21,494 nucleotides of DNA, from contig CAYMWP010000081.1 of the NCBI GenBank assembly GCA_964393895.1, forward strand, positions 1 through 21,494, written 5' to 3'. Below, in pieces: positions 14,282 through 20,570 of the stretch. Under the pieces are notes generated by a model, which searched no databases, was not told where the DNA came from, and saw only the letters and a program-made list of their open reading frames with translations. The position numbers were made by a program, and so were the translations under genes. The DNA comes from B4-G1 sp964393895. Its GTDB lineage: Bacteria; Chloroflexota; Anaerolineae; B4-G1. How positions within the stretch are numbered: position 1 is the first letter of the stretch; each line of letters opens with the position of its first letter.

Positions 14282-16145
14282 GGGCTGTGCCTCCTTTCTC
14301 TGCGTTCAACCGGGAGCCGGCCATCAGCAGACCCAACTCCTCGCGGGTGACCTCGTCGGCGTTGACCGTGTCCACAATCCGCCCTTCGTACATCACCGCG
14401 ATTCGATCCGAGAGGGCCATGATTTCGTCCAGTTCGACAGAGACCAGGAGGACGGCGCATCCCTCGTCCCGCTTATGGATCAACTGGCGGTGGATGTACT
14501 CGATTGATCCGACGTCCAGCCCGCGCGTTGGCTGGGCGGCGATGAGCAGTTTGATAGGGCGAGAAAGCTCGCGGGCCACGATCACTTTCTGCTGGTTGCC
14601 GCCCGAGAGCGACTCAGTTATCAGCGCCCGGTTGGGCGGTCGCACGTCGAACTCTTCGACCAGCCGGTCGGCGTACCGGTAGACCTCGTCAAATTCAAGT
14701 CTGACGCCTCGCGCAAACGGCGGTTGATAGTAGGTGCACAGAACCAGGTTATCGGAGACGGGGAATGGCAGAACCAGCCCGTCCTGCTGCCGATCCTCGG
14801 GAATGTGGGCCACGCCCAACTCGGTGATCTGGCGTGGCGGTGCATTTGTCACTTCCTGGCCCAGTATCCGGACGGCGCCGCCCACAGCCGGGTGGAGGCC
14901 GGTCAGCACCTCTACCAGCTCTGTTTGGCCGTTGCCCTGGACGCCGGCAATGCCCAGTATCTCGCCCGCCCGCACGAACAGGTCAACATCGTGCAGCATG
15001 GGATGATGGCGCACGTCCTCCGCTCGCAGGTCAGAGACCTCCAGCACCTTTTCCTCTGGCGAGGCGGCTCCCTTCTCCACGACCAGCGTGACCTCGCGCC
15101 CGACCATCATCTCTGCCAGTTGTTCTTCCGAGGCCTCCTCCGGCGTGGTCTCGCCCACGACATGCCCATTGCGCAATACGATGACGCGGTCGGCGATCGT
15201 CATCACCTCTTTCAGTTTGTGGCTGATGAAAATTATAGACTTGCCCTGAGCCACCAGAGTCCGCATGATCTCGAACAGCTCTTTGGTTTCCTGGGGCGTG
15301 AGCACGGCTGTGGGTTCGTCCAGAATTATAATATCGGCTTTGCGGTAAAGGGTCTTGATGATCTCGACCCGTTGCTGGACGCCCACCGGAAGATCCTCGG
15401 TCAACGCTCGCGGATCTACGGCCAGTCCGTACTGTTCCGAGAGCTCGCGAATTCTTTGAGCGGCGGCGCGCTGATCCAGCGCGGTGGTGATAACCCGTAG
15501 GGCCGGGTAGGAGGCGCAGGCAAAGAGCAGCGCCAGAAAGACGAGCAGTGGAATTCGTCCCGCTGCTCCCTGTGTCAGAGCCAGGATCACCAGCGGAATG
15601 ATGCTTACCGCAGCCACAGTCGGCACGTAAACTCGGGCCTTCTGCTGGCTCAGTTTACCGAGCAGGAATACCAGAACGTATAGGCCGGCTGCAATTGCGG
15701 CACCAGTCAGTGTGGCCAGCAGCCATTGCCCGACTCCACCCGTCCCAAAAATGGAGCCGACGAAAGAGAGCAGGGCGACGACTCCGCTGAAAAGCCCTAG
15801 GGTTGGCCAGGAGAGGGAAAAGCGCGTTGGCTCCGTTCCCATCACAATATTCTCGGCCACGGTAAAGACCGGAACCAGTTGAAAATGCTGGTGCACCATA
15901 CCGATGCCGAGACCGATGGCGTCGTTAGGCTCGTTGATCTCTGCCGGCTTGTCCCGTACTGTGACCTCTCCTTCATCTGGCGTGTAAAGCCCGTAGATGA
16001 TGTTCATCAAGGTGCTTTTTCCGGCGCCGTTTTCGCCCAAAAAGGCCAGTATCTCTCCCCGGTTCAGCGAACAACTAACGTGGTCGTTGGCTAAAACGCC
16101 GGGGAAACGTTTGCATATGTCGCGTACTTCCAGAATTGGGGCCAT
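14274..16145 (-). CDS. BMP-type ABC transporter ATPase with a four-helix membrane insertion in NBD1
   Basis: The protein has 623 aa, against about 505-515 for this tandem-NBD family. NBD1 has Walker A GENGAGKST (37-45), Q-loop Gln86, signature LPVGVQQR (252-259) and Walker B IIILDEP (272-278). NBD2 has the degenerate Walker A GVQGNGQTEL, an intact LSGGNQQK signature and the degenerate Walker B AAQPTRGLD, all normal for the family. Between ENIVMGTEPTR (to 108) and LDQRAAAQRIRELSEQYG (from 223), where homologues have only a few residues, about 115 extra residues form four hydrophobic segments (about 113-134, 138-165, 172-194 and 197-221). The reading frame is intact across it. ATP hydrolysis powers import; the insertion would anchor the ATPase in the membrane (inference). 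The start is ATG 16145 with GAGGAAG upstream. It is the first gene of the ATPase-permease-permease unit. Confidence 0.93.
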   Translation of the reverse strand: MAPILEVRDICKRFPGVLANDHVSCSLNRGEILAFLGENGAGKSTLMNIIYGLYTPDEGEVTVRDKPAEINEPNDAIGLGIGMVHQHFQLVPVFTVAENIVMGTEPTRFSLSWPTLGLFSGVVALLSFVGSIFGTGGVGQWLLATLTGAAIAAGLYVLVFLLGKLSQQKARVYVPTVAAVSIIPLVILALTQGAAGRIPLLVFLALLFACASYPALRVITTALDQRAAAQRIRELSEQYGLAVDPRALTEDLPVGVQQRVEIIKTLYRKADIIILDEPTAVLTPQETKELFEIMRTLVAQGKSIIFISHKLKEVMTIADRVIVLRNGHVVGETTPEEASEEQLAEMMVGREVTLVVEKGAASPEEKVLEVSDLRAEDVRHHPMLHDVDLFVRAGEILGIAGVQGNGQTELVEVLTGLHPAVGGAVRILGQEVTNAPPRQITELGVAHIPEDRQQDGLVLPFPVSDNLVLCTYYQPPFARGVRLEFDEVYRYADRLVEEFDVRPPNRALITESLSGGNQQKVIVARELSRPIKLLIAAQPTRGLDVGSIEYIHRQLIHKRDEGCAVLLVSVELDEIMALSDRIAVMYEGRIVDTVNADEVTREELGLLMAGSRLNAEKGGTALA

Positions 16146-16232
16146 TTTTGCTTCCTCGTAAAGCCCGGGCGGCTTGTGGCTCTGTCAGAAACTGGGGAAT
16201 GAAAATGCTTTCTATTTCGGCAACTATTTGGC

Positions 16233-16345
16233 TGTCATTGCGAGCCGCGTTTTTTGCGGCGAAGCAATCTCCAATTTCCGAAGTGGGGATTGCTTCGTCG
16301 CCACCCGCCACGCTTCGCTCGCGGCTTCGGCTCCTCGCAATGACG
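16233..16345. repeat. Palindromic GTCATTGCGAG repeat, copy 2 (opposite orientation)
   Basis: TGTCATTGCGAG (16233-16244) and CTCGCAATGAC (16334-16344) are the inverted ends, with the inner pair GAAGCAATCTCC and GGGGATTGCTTC (16261-16272 with 16286-16297). The reverse complement of its right half closely matches the left half of the 11439-11555 copy, so the two copies point in opposite directions. It lies in the 305-bp gap between the ATPase and binding-protein genes. That gap holds no gene: only this repeat and the 16409-16439 hairpin. Confidence 0.8.
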
Positions 16346-16408
16346 GGCAAGAACTGCCTCGGCTGAGCAGTTACCTCTTGTGAAGCAACGATACAAGCGC
16401 TTGATAGC

Positions 16409-16439
16409 GGTGGTGCTGGGGAAACTCCCCAGCACCACC
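16409..16439 (-). terminator. Strong hairpin just after the binding-protein gene
   Basis: GGTGGTGCTGGGGA (16409-16422) pairs perfectly with TCCCCAGCACCACC (16426-16439): 14 bp with a 3-nt loop, starting 11 nt after the bmpA stop. There is no T-run on the minus-strand side. It is therefore better placed to protect the bmpA mRNA 3' end or to reduce read-through than to act as a full terminator. Confidence 0.65.
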
Positions 16440-16450
16440 TTTACCTCCGT

Positions 16451-17479
16451 TTACCAGCCGGTGTCAATACTGCCGGCCTTGATACCTTCGATGATCACTG
16501 CGACTTCGGCCTTCAGCTCGTCGGGGACCTCGTTTTCATAGTCGTGGTAGGGAGCCAGCCCGACGCCGCCGTTCTCCAGCGTACCGACGTAGACGCTGCC
16601 GCCGGGGAACTGGTCGGTGGTCGCGGATTCGACCACCGCGAAAACGGCGTTGTCCAACCGCTTCATACACGAGGTGATGAGGATGTCCTGCTCGTTGGGC
16701 AGCGTAAAGTACTGGTCCACGTCCACGCCGATGCCCCACTTGCCGTTCTCCTTGGCCGCAGCGAGGCCGCCGTTGCCGGTCTTGCCGCCCACGCCAAAGA
16801 TGACGTCCACGCCCTCGTCAATCAGCGATTGACCCTGGATCTTGCCCTGGTCGGGAGCCTCGAAATCGCCGACGTATACGCCCTTGACCAGGACGTTCGC
16901 GCCCTTTTGCTCGTTATAGTAGGCCACACCGGCCTCGTAGGCTACGATAAACTGCTCCACCGGCGGGATCTGCATGCCGCCTACGTAGCCAACCTGTGGG
17001 TCTTCGGGATCCTTCAGGTTGGCCCAGCCGGCCGCCAGGTAGCCGATGGGGAAGGCCGCCTCGTCCACGTTAAAGACGATGCCGGCGGTGTTGGGAATGG
17101 GGGGGTCATAGGCGTAGTCTATGATGGCGAACTTGGTGTCCGTGTACTCCGCCGCCATCTTGCCCGTGGCGTCGCCCAGCAAAAAGCCCACGGTGATGAT
17201 CAGGTCATAGTCCTGCTCGGCGAACTCGGTGATGTTCTTCTCATAGTCGGCCTGAGCCTGGCTCTCGATGAACTTGGCGCAGACGGCCAGTTCGTCGTCG
17301 GCCCGCTGCAACCCTTCCCACGTGTTCTCGTTAAAGCTGGCGTCGTCCAAGCCGCCCACGTCCGACACCATACCGACCTTTAGATCGCCCTGCTCGCAAC
17401 CTTCGGGCAGGGAAGGACCACAACTGACCAGTATCGCGAGTGCGGTCAGCAGTGAGAGTAGTACAGCAATTTTCTTCAT
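16451..17479 (-). CDS. BMP-family nucleoside-type substrate-binding lipoprotein
   Basis: The protein has 342 aa. The start is ATG 17479 with AGGAGG 6 nt upstream; an in-frame ATG at 17521 lacks such a site. Residues 1-20 form a lipoprotein signal peptide with lipobox LVSC (Cys20). The mature part is a PBP1-type BMP/PnrA domain: VGMVSDVGGLDDASFNENTWEG (split across the ligand-binding loop), YDLIITVGF, FAIIDYAYDP, VGYVGGMQIPPVEQF, VDVIFGVGGKTGNGG and GIGVDVDQ. These are the places where PnrA-like proteins hold purine nucleosides. It captures ligand at the outer membrane-facing side and delivers it to the permeases encoded downstream. It is separated from them by a hairpin and a repeat, which would allow it to be expressed at a higher level. 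The exact ligand is inferred. Confidence 0.92.
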   Translation of the reverse strand: MKKIAVLLSLLTALAILVSCGPSLPEGCEQGDLKVGMVSDVGGLDDASFNENTWEGLQRADDELAVCAKFIESQAQADYEKNITEFAEQDYDLIITVGFLLGDATGKMAAEYTDTKFAIIDYAYDPPIPNTAGIVFNVDEAAFPIGYLAAGWANLKDPEDPQVGYVGGMQIPPVEQFIVAYEAGVAYYNEQKGANVLVKGVYVGDFEAPDQGKIQGQSLIDEGVDVIFGVGGKTGNGGLAAAKENGKWGIGVDVDQYFTLPNEQDILITSCMKRLDNAVFAVVESATTDQFPGGSVYVGTLENGGVGLAPYHDYENEVPDELKAEVAVIIEGIKAGSIDTGW

Positions 17480-17615
17480 TTTTAGCCTCCTGTTGATAGA
17501 TTGGTTTTGACCTTTGAACAACGATTTACTTGCATTAGTTGCGTATAGAGCACCCCCCTTTTGGAATTTTCACGACCTCCTTCTGTGTCCCTATTTGTAT
17601 ATTGGTCAATCCGTC

Positions 17616-17649
17616 CGTAGTGGCGACTTTCAAAACAGTCGCCGCTACG
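17616..17649. repeat. Hairpin in the long leader of the binding-protein gene
   Basis: CGTAGTGGCGACT (17616-17628) and AGTCGCCGCTACG (17637-17649) form a 13-bp stem with one G-U/A-C position and an 8-nt loop. It lies in the predicted 220-nt leader of bmpA, in a 268-bp gap that otherwise holds no firm gene. The sequence resembles dispersed CGTAGxGGCGACT palindromes, so it may be a repeat rather than a bmpA-specific control element. Confidence 0.6.
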
Positions 17650-17704
17650 ATCCCAATATCTCGTTCACTACCGCTACGCCAGCGGATGTGGGAACTTTAC
17701 CTCA

Positions 17705-17733
17705 ATTATAATCTCGGTTGATTGTAATGGCAA
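17705..17733 (-). promoter_or_regulatory. Predicted sigma-70 promoter of the BMP binding protein
   Basis: On the minus strand, TTGCCA (17733-17728), a 17-nt spacer and TATAAT (17710-17705) form a near-consensus promoter just downstream of the phospholipase D-like gene. Transcription would start near 17698, leaving about 220 nt of leader before the ATG at 17479. Confidence 0.65.
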
Positions 17734-17747
17734 GTGTTTGTATTGAT

Positions 17748-18875
17748 TCACTCCGCTGCTCTGGCTTGCTCGTACACGCGCCCGAATTCGGCCACAAATA
17801 GCGCCGCCACCTCCGCGTCGTGGATGATGAGCAGGTTCTCGTCGTTGCGTGTCTCAGCGCTGGCGGTTAAGTTGTAAGAGCCCAGGATCACCGTCGCGTC
17901 GTCCACGATGATCACCTTGTGATGCATGATGTACGGGTTGCCGTCAGGGAGCACGTCGTGGGCCGCAATCCGCAGCCGCCCGTACTCGCTGTATTCTCCC
18001 CCGGCGTTGCGGCTCTCGATCACCCCCTGTACCACCACGCCTGCTTGCGCTCGTTCCAGCATAGCATCGGCGATCAAATCGCTGGTGAAGGTAAAGGCCA
18101 TGAAGCGGATGCGGCTCTCCGCTTGTTCGATCTCCTCGATGATTTCCGCTGCGACTCCATCCTCGGGCGCAAAGTAGTTCTCCACTGCGACTAGTCGCTG
18201 CTGTTGCTCCTCCCCTTCGCCGATCTCGACGGTGATGGTGACGTGGGGGTGGGGCGTATCGGCCGGAGAGGTGGGGCCGAACTGACCGGTGAACATCTCC
18301 TCGAACTCGGCAGTATAGTTCTTCGCCAGCGCGGGCGAGGCGATCAGGACGGCGTTGTTGTTATTGCGGTAGGCGCCGTTGTCGGTCAGGTTCCACGACC
18401 CGGTCCACACCCACTGTTCGTCAATGACGGCGAACTTGTTGTGCATCAGCCCGCTCTCGCGCTCGTCCTCGACGAGTGGGACGCCGGCCTGCCGCAGGTC
18501 GGTCACAGCCTCCTCGTCCGCGTTGTCGCTTTCGACGACGACGCGCACCTGCACGCCATCGCGGTGGGCCGCGATCAGCGCGTCGGCCACGCGCTCCAGG
18601 TCGAGATCGTAGGCCACCACGTCCACGCTGCTCTCGGCTTGCCCGATCACCGCGGCCAATTCCTCGTCCAGCCCGCCATAGTGGTAGGCGGCGTCGTCTG
18701 GATAGCGAGGGCTGGTAAAATAGACGCGGATCCAATCGCCGCTCACCGTCTCTGTGACCGTGCGCGATCCAACGTCTATGCATGCCGACTGAGCAAGCGC
18801 GACGACGGTCACCGCCAAGACGAGCGCACACAGTCCGGTGAAAGAAACTGCCGATGTCCGTGATTTACGCGCCAT
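17748..18875 (-). CDS. Exported phospholipase D-like protein with two HKD motifs
   Basis: The protein has 375 aa. The start is ATG 18875, with GGAGG 6 nt upstream, overlapping the end of the small upstream gene by 11 nt. The N-terminus is basic and then hydrophobic (residues 10-28, VALA at 25-28), a likely signal peptide; Cys32 lacks a good lipobox. Two PLD active-site motifs are intact: H145-K147-D152 with GSWNLT after it, and H318-K320-D325 with GSYNLTASAETRNDEN after it. Each half has the usual VDVVAYDLDL / IRFMAFTFTS strand. PLD-superfamily enzymes cleave phosphodiester bonds in lipids or nucleic acids through a covalent phospho-His. With export likely, either phospholipids or extracellular DNA could be the substrate; sequence does not decide between them. 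Confidence 0.9.
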   Translation of the reverse strand: MARKSRTSAVSFTGLCALVLAVTVVALAQSACIDVGSRTVTETVSGDWIRVYFTSPRYPDDAAYHYGGLDEELAAVIGQAESSVDVVAYDLDLERVADALIAAHRDGVQVRVVVESDNADEEAVTDLRQAGVPLVEDERESGLMHNKFAVIDEQWVWTGSWNLTDNGAYRNNNNAVLIASPALAKNYTAEFEEMFTGQFGPTSPADTPHPHVTITVEIGEGEEQQQRLVAVENYFAPEDGVAAEIIEEIEQAESRIRFMAFTFTSDLIADAMLERAQAGVVVQGVIESRNAGGEYSEYGRLRIAAHDVLPDGNPYIMHHKVIIVDDATVILGSYNLTASAETRNDENLLIIHDAEVAALFVAEFGRVYEQARAAE

Positions 18876-19158
18876 TGTCCGCCTCCACGTTCTGCTCATT
18901 CTCGATCTCTGCCAACAATGCCTGTACCCGTTCCACCTGGGCTTCTGGCGCGACTTTGCCGGCCTCTCGGTTAATGCTCTTCATCGTGCGTCGCAGGGCG
19001 GAGAGATTGGAGTCAAGTTCTTCTCGGTAAAGCCCCTTCGCCCGCGCTACACCCCAGTCGAGTAGGATTCTGGCAGCGTCGTCGGTCAGGTCGGCGGTGA
19101 GGGACTCGTCCTCCAAGATGAGCTCCGCGGCGCGGCGGTGGTTTTCCAAATCAGACAT
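18865..19158 (-). CDS. Small helical protein of unknown function coupled to the PLD-like gene
   Basis: The protein has 97 aa. The start is ATG 19158, preceded by AAAGGAGT and by a good promoter; longer in-frame starts would run over that promoter. The sequence is acidic and almost entirely helix-forming: an N-terminal part with ELILEDESLTADLTDDAARI, a central LLDWGVARAKGLYREE stretch, and a C-terminal heptad-like RVQALLAEIENEQ. There is no signal peptide, membrane segment or Cys. I do not recognise a characterised family. The 11-nt overlap with the PLD-like gene (ATGGCGCGTAA) implies translational coupling, so a partner, chaperone or regulator of that enzyme's production is possible, but this rests on context only. 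Confidence 0.75.
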   Translation of the reverse strand: MSDLENHRRAAELILEDESLTADLTDDAARILLDWGVARAKGLYREELDSNLSALRRTMKSINREAGKVAPEAQVERVQALLAEIENEQNVEADNGA

Positions 19159-19186
19159 TGCACTCCTTTCACTGGTTTCTCCCAAG

Positions 19187-19215
19187 AGTATAATGCCAAG
19201 CCGCGCATAACACAA
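19187..19215 (-). promoter_or_regulatory. Predicted sigma-70 promoter of the small gene/PLD operon
   Basis: On the minus strand, TTGTGT (19215-19210) and TATACT (19192-19187) are 17 nt apart, with the ATG at 19158 about 22 nt past the expected transcription start. Confidence 0.55.
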
Positions 19216-19283
19216 GTCACAGCTTGGCGCTGGTGGTGAGTCGTCATCCTTCGTGCCCCGGTACAATCTTGGGGGGAAAGTGG

Positions 19284-19463
19284 GGCAGACGGCTCACCGA
19301 GCTTCCGGTCTGCCGTTTGGACAGGCTAGAAAGCCTGCCCGACTCTCTCATCTTGTTGAGAAGACACATGGTACGCCCCTGATCAACCAAGAGATTTGGG
19401 ATGCAGCGTGGGGCCGGTGGTTGCGCCGATTTGTTCTCTTTACGCTCTTTGCGTGCCTTGCGG
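19284..19463. repeat. Gene-free stretch with short inverted repeats and repeat relics
   Basis: GGCAGAC/GTCTGCC (19284-19290 with 19308-19314) and CAGGCT/AGCCTG (19322-19327 with 19332-19337) are small stems. A tract from about 19434 (TCTTTACGCTCTTTGCGTG and on) resembles the arm of CGCAAAGA-type dispersed repeats. No gene was recognised between 19216 and the IclR promoter at 19495. Confidence 0.4.
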
Positions 19464-19494
19464 CAAGATGCGGGCAATCCCCAGACGATACTAC

Positions 19495-19523
19495 TTGACA
19501 CTGGAGACAAGCTCTGGTATAAT
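19495..19523 (+). promoter_or_regulatory. Perfect-consensus sigma-70 promoter of the IclR gene
   Basis: TTGACA (19495-19500), a 17-nt spacer and TATAAT (19518-19523) match the sigma-70 consensus at all 12 positions. The predicted start near 19530 leaves a leader of about 138 nt before the ATG at 19668. Confidence 0.75.
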
Positions 19524-19540
19524 TAGTTTCATACAGAGAA

Positions 19541-19567
19541 ATGGGGTTTTGCTTGATAAAATCCCAT
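19541..19567. promoter_or_regulatory. Candidate operator (inverted repeat) just downstream of the IclR promoter
   Basis: ATGGGGTTTT (19541-19550) and AAAATCCCAT (19558-19567) are inverted repeats matching at 9 of 10 positions, with a 7-bp centre. The site lies about 10-40 bp past the expected transcription start, where a bound repressor could block elongation or open-complex formation. An adjacent TTTC-N7-GAAA (19527-19541) overlaps the start region. IclR-family proteins commonly bind palindromes at their own promoters; that this is the site is inference. Confidence 0.4.
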
Positions 19568-19601
19568 CCACGCAATCAACATTCCACTCACCATTCTTTC
19601 T

Positions 19602-19618
19602 GGGCAGGAAACCTGCCC
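19602..19618 (+). repeat. Short hairpin in the IclR leader
   Basis: GGGCAGG (19602-19608) pairs with CCTGCCC (19612-19618) around AAA. The motif recalls the CAGGCT/AGCCTG stems near 19330 and looks like part of the same dispersed repeat class. No T-run follows. Confidence 0.45.
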
Positions 19619-19667
19619 TACACCTTAGAGGTTCAGTTGCCGCTCGCGCGAGATCTTGCATGCGACG

Positions 19668-20441
19668 ATGAGCGAAAAGAGATACTACATCGAATCTTTG
19701 GGACGAGGCCTACAGATACTGGAAGCCTTCTCTGAAGGCTCGCTCAGCTTGAGCTTGACGGAAATCACCTCAATTGTCGAACTCGATAAGAGCACTGTGT
19801 TTCGCTTTGTCTACACCCTGGAGAGTTTGGGCTACCTGGAACGCGACACACGGACAAAGCGGTATCGTCCTGGCCCCAAGGTGCTGCGTTTGGGATTCAG
19901 TGCGCTCAACAGCCTGGAGATGGCTCAGGTTGCCCGGCCTTACTTGAAAGCTCTCTCTGATGAGTGTGGCGAGACGACGAATATGACGATCCGCGATGGT
20001 GCAGAAATTGTCTATGTCGCGCGGAACAAGACGCAGCAGATCATCAGCGTCAACCTGCAGCTAGGCTCTCGTTTGCCCGTTCATTGCACCTCTATGGGCA
20101 AGGCCCAACTGATAGATTTCTCCCGCCAAGAGTTGGATGATTTACTGGGTGGAGGACCGTACCCGGTGATGGGCCCCAATACCATTACCACTCTCGATGG
20201 TTTGGTGGCCGAATTGGACCAGGTGCGTCGGCGGGGATATGCCATCAACGACGAGGAACTGACAGCGGGTTTGCGTTCGGTGGCTGCCCCAGTCCGCAAC
20301 CGCGACGGTGAGGTGGCAGCGGCCATCAATATCTCTGCCCCCAGCGCTCGCGCCTCACGCGAGGAGATGGAAAACGTCCTGGCTCCCATGATGATGAACA
20401 CCGCTCGTAAGATTTCTCTGGCGCTGGGCGCTAATGGTTAA
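19668..20441 (+). CDS. IclR-family transcriptional regulator
   Basis: The protein has 257 aa, the usual family size. The start is ATG 19668 (MSEKRYYIESLGRGL); a TTG at 19656 adds only four residues. No clear ribosome site precedes either. Residues 10-65 are the winged helix-turn-helix (SLTEITSIVELDKSTVFRFV, then LESLGYLERD). Residues 75-255 are the IclR effector-binding domain: RPYLKALSDECGETTNMTIR, VHCTSMGKAQL (the signature following the ligand loop), RRRGYAINDEELTAGLRSVA and VAAAINISAPSAR. These regulators respond to small carboxylates, sugars or aromatic compounds. It is followed by its own terminator and then by a binding-protein gene on the same strand, which may be one of its targets (inference). 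Confidence 0.94.
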   Translation: MSEKRYYIESLGRGLQILEAFSEGSLSLSLTEITSIVELDKSTVFRFVYTLESLGYLERDTRTKRYRPGPKVLRLGFSALNSLEMAQVARPYLKALSDECGETTNMTIRDGAEIVYVARNKTQQIISVNLQLGSRLPVHCTSMGKAQLIDFSRQELDDLLGGGPYPVMGPNTITTLDGLVAELDQVRRRGYAINDEELTAGLRSVAAPVRNRDGEVAAAINISAPSARASREEMENVLAPMMMNTARKISLALGANG

Positions 20442-20464
20442 AGGCCCGGCGCTTTTATCTTTTT
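20421..20464 (+). terminator. Rho-independent terminator overlapping the IclR stop codon
   Basis: GCGCTGGGC (20421-20429) pairs with GCCCGGCGC (20444-20452), with one G-U pair and a 14-nt loop containing the TAA stop. A T-rich tail (TTTTATCTTTTT, 20453-20464) follows. It should separate the IclR transcript from the next gene. Confidence 0.7.
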
Positions 20465-20477
20465 GACGAAGGAGGTG

Positions 20478-20570
20478 ATGGCACCGGAGAATATGTCAAA
20501 TGGCAAAGTCTTTTCGTTGTTTCTGAAACTTACACACATAAGGAGAGAGAAATGCACAAGAAATTGGTAA
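20478..20570 (+). CDS. Possible 30-codon leader peptide ahead of the binding-protein gene
   Basis: ATG 20478 opens a 30-codon frame ending at TAA 20570, overlapping the next gene's start by 19 nt. It is preceded immediately by AAGGAGGTG (20469-20477), an extended match to the 16S rRNA tail, though spaced too tightly for a typical start. The predicted peptide (MAPENMSNGKVFSLFLKL, then a basic end) matches nothing I know. It may be an accidental frame. Confidence 0.2.
   Translation: MAPENMSNGKVFSLFLKLTHIRREKCTRNW

Noticed and set aside
14274..14700. Degenerate Walker motifs in the second ATPase domain as a sign of decay
   Set aside because: The altered second Walker A and B motifs are normal for this tandem-NBD family; they are not damage.
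16544..17383. Plus-strand open frame of about 280 codons opposite the binding-protein gene
   Set aside because: Antisense shadow of a strongly recognised BMP protein; Val/His-rich translation without motifs.
17480..17733. Purine or other known riboswitch in the bmpA leader
   Set aside because: I could not find the conserved purine-aptamer core or other familiar riboswitch motifs.
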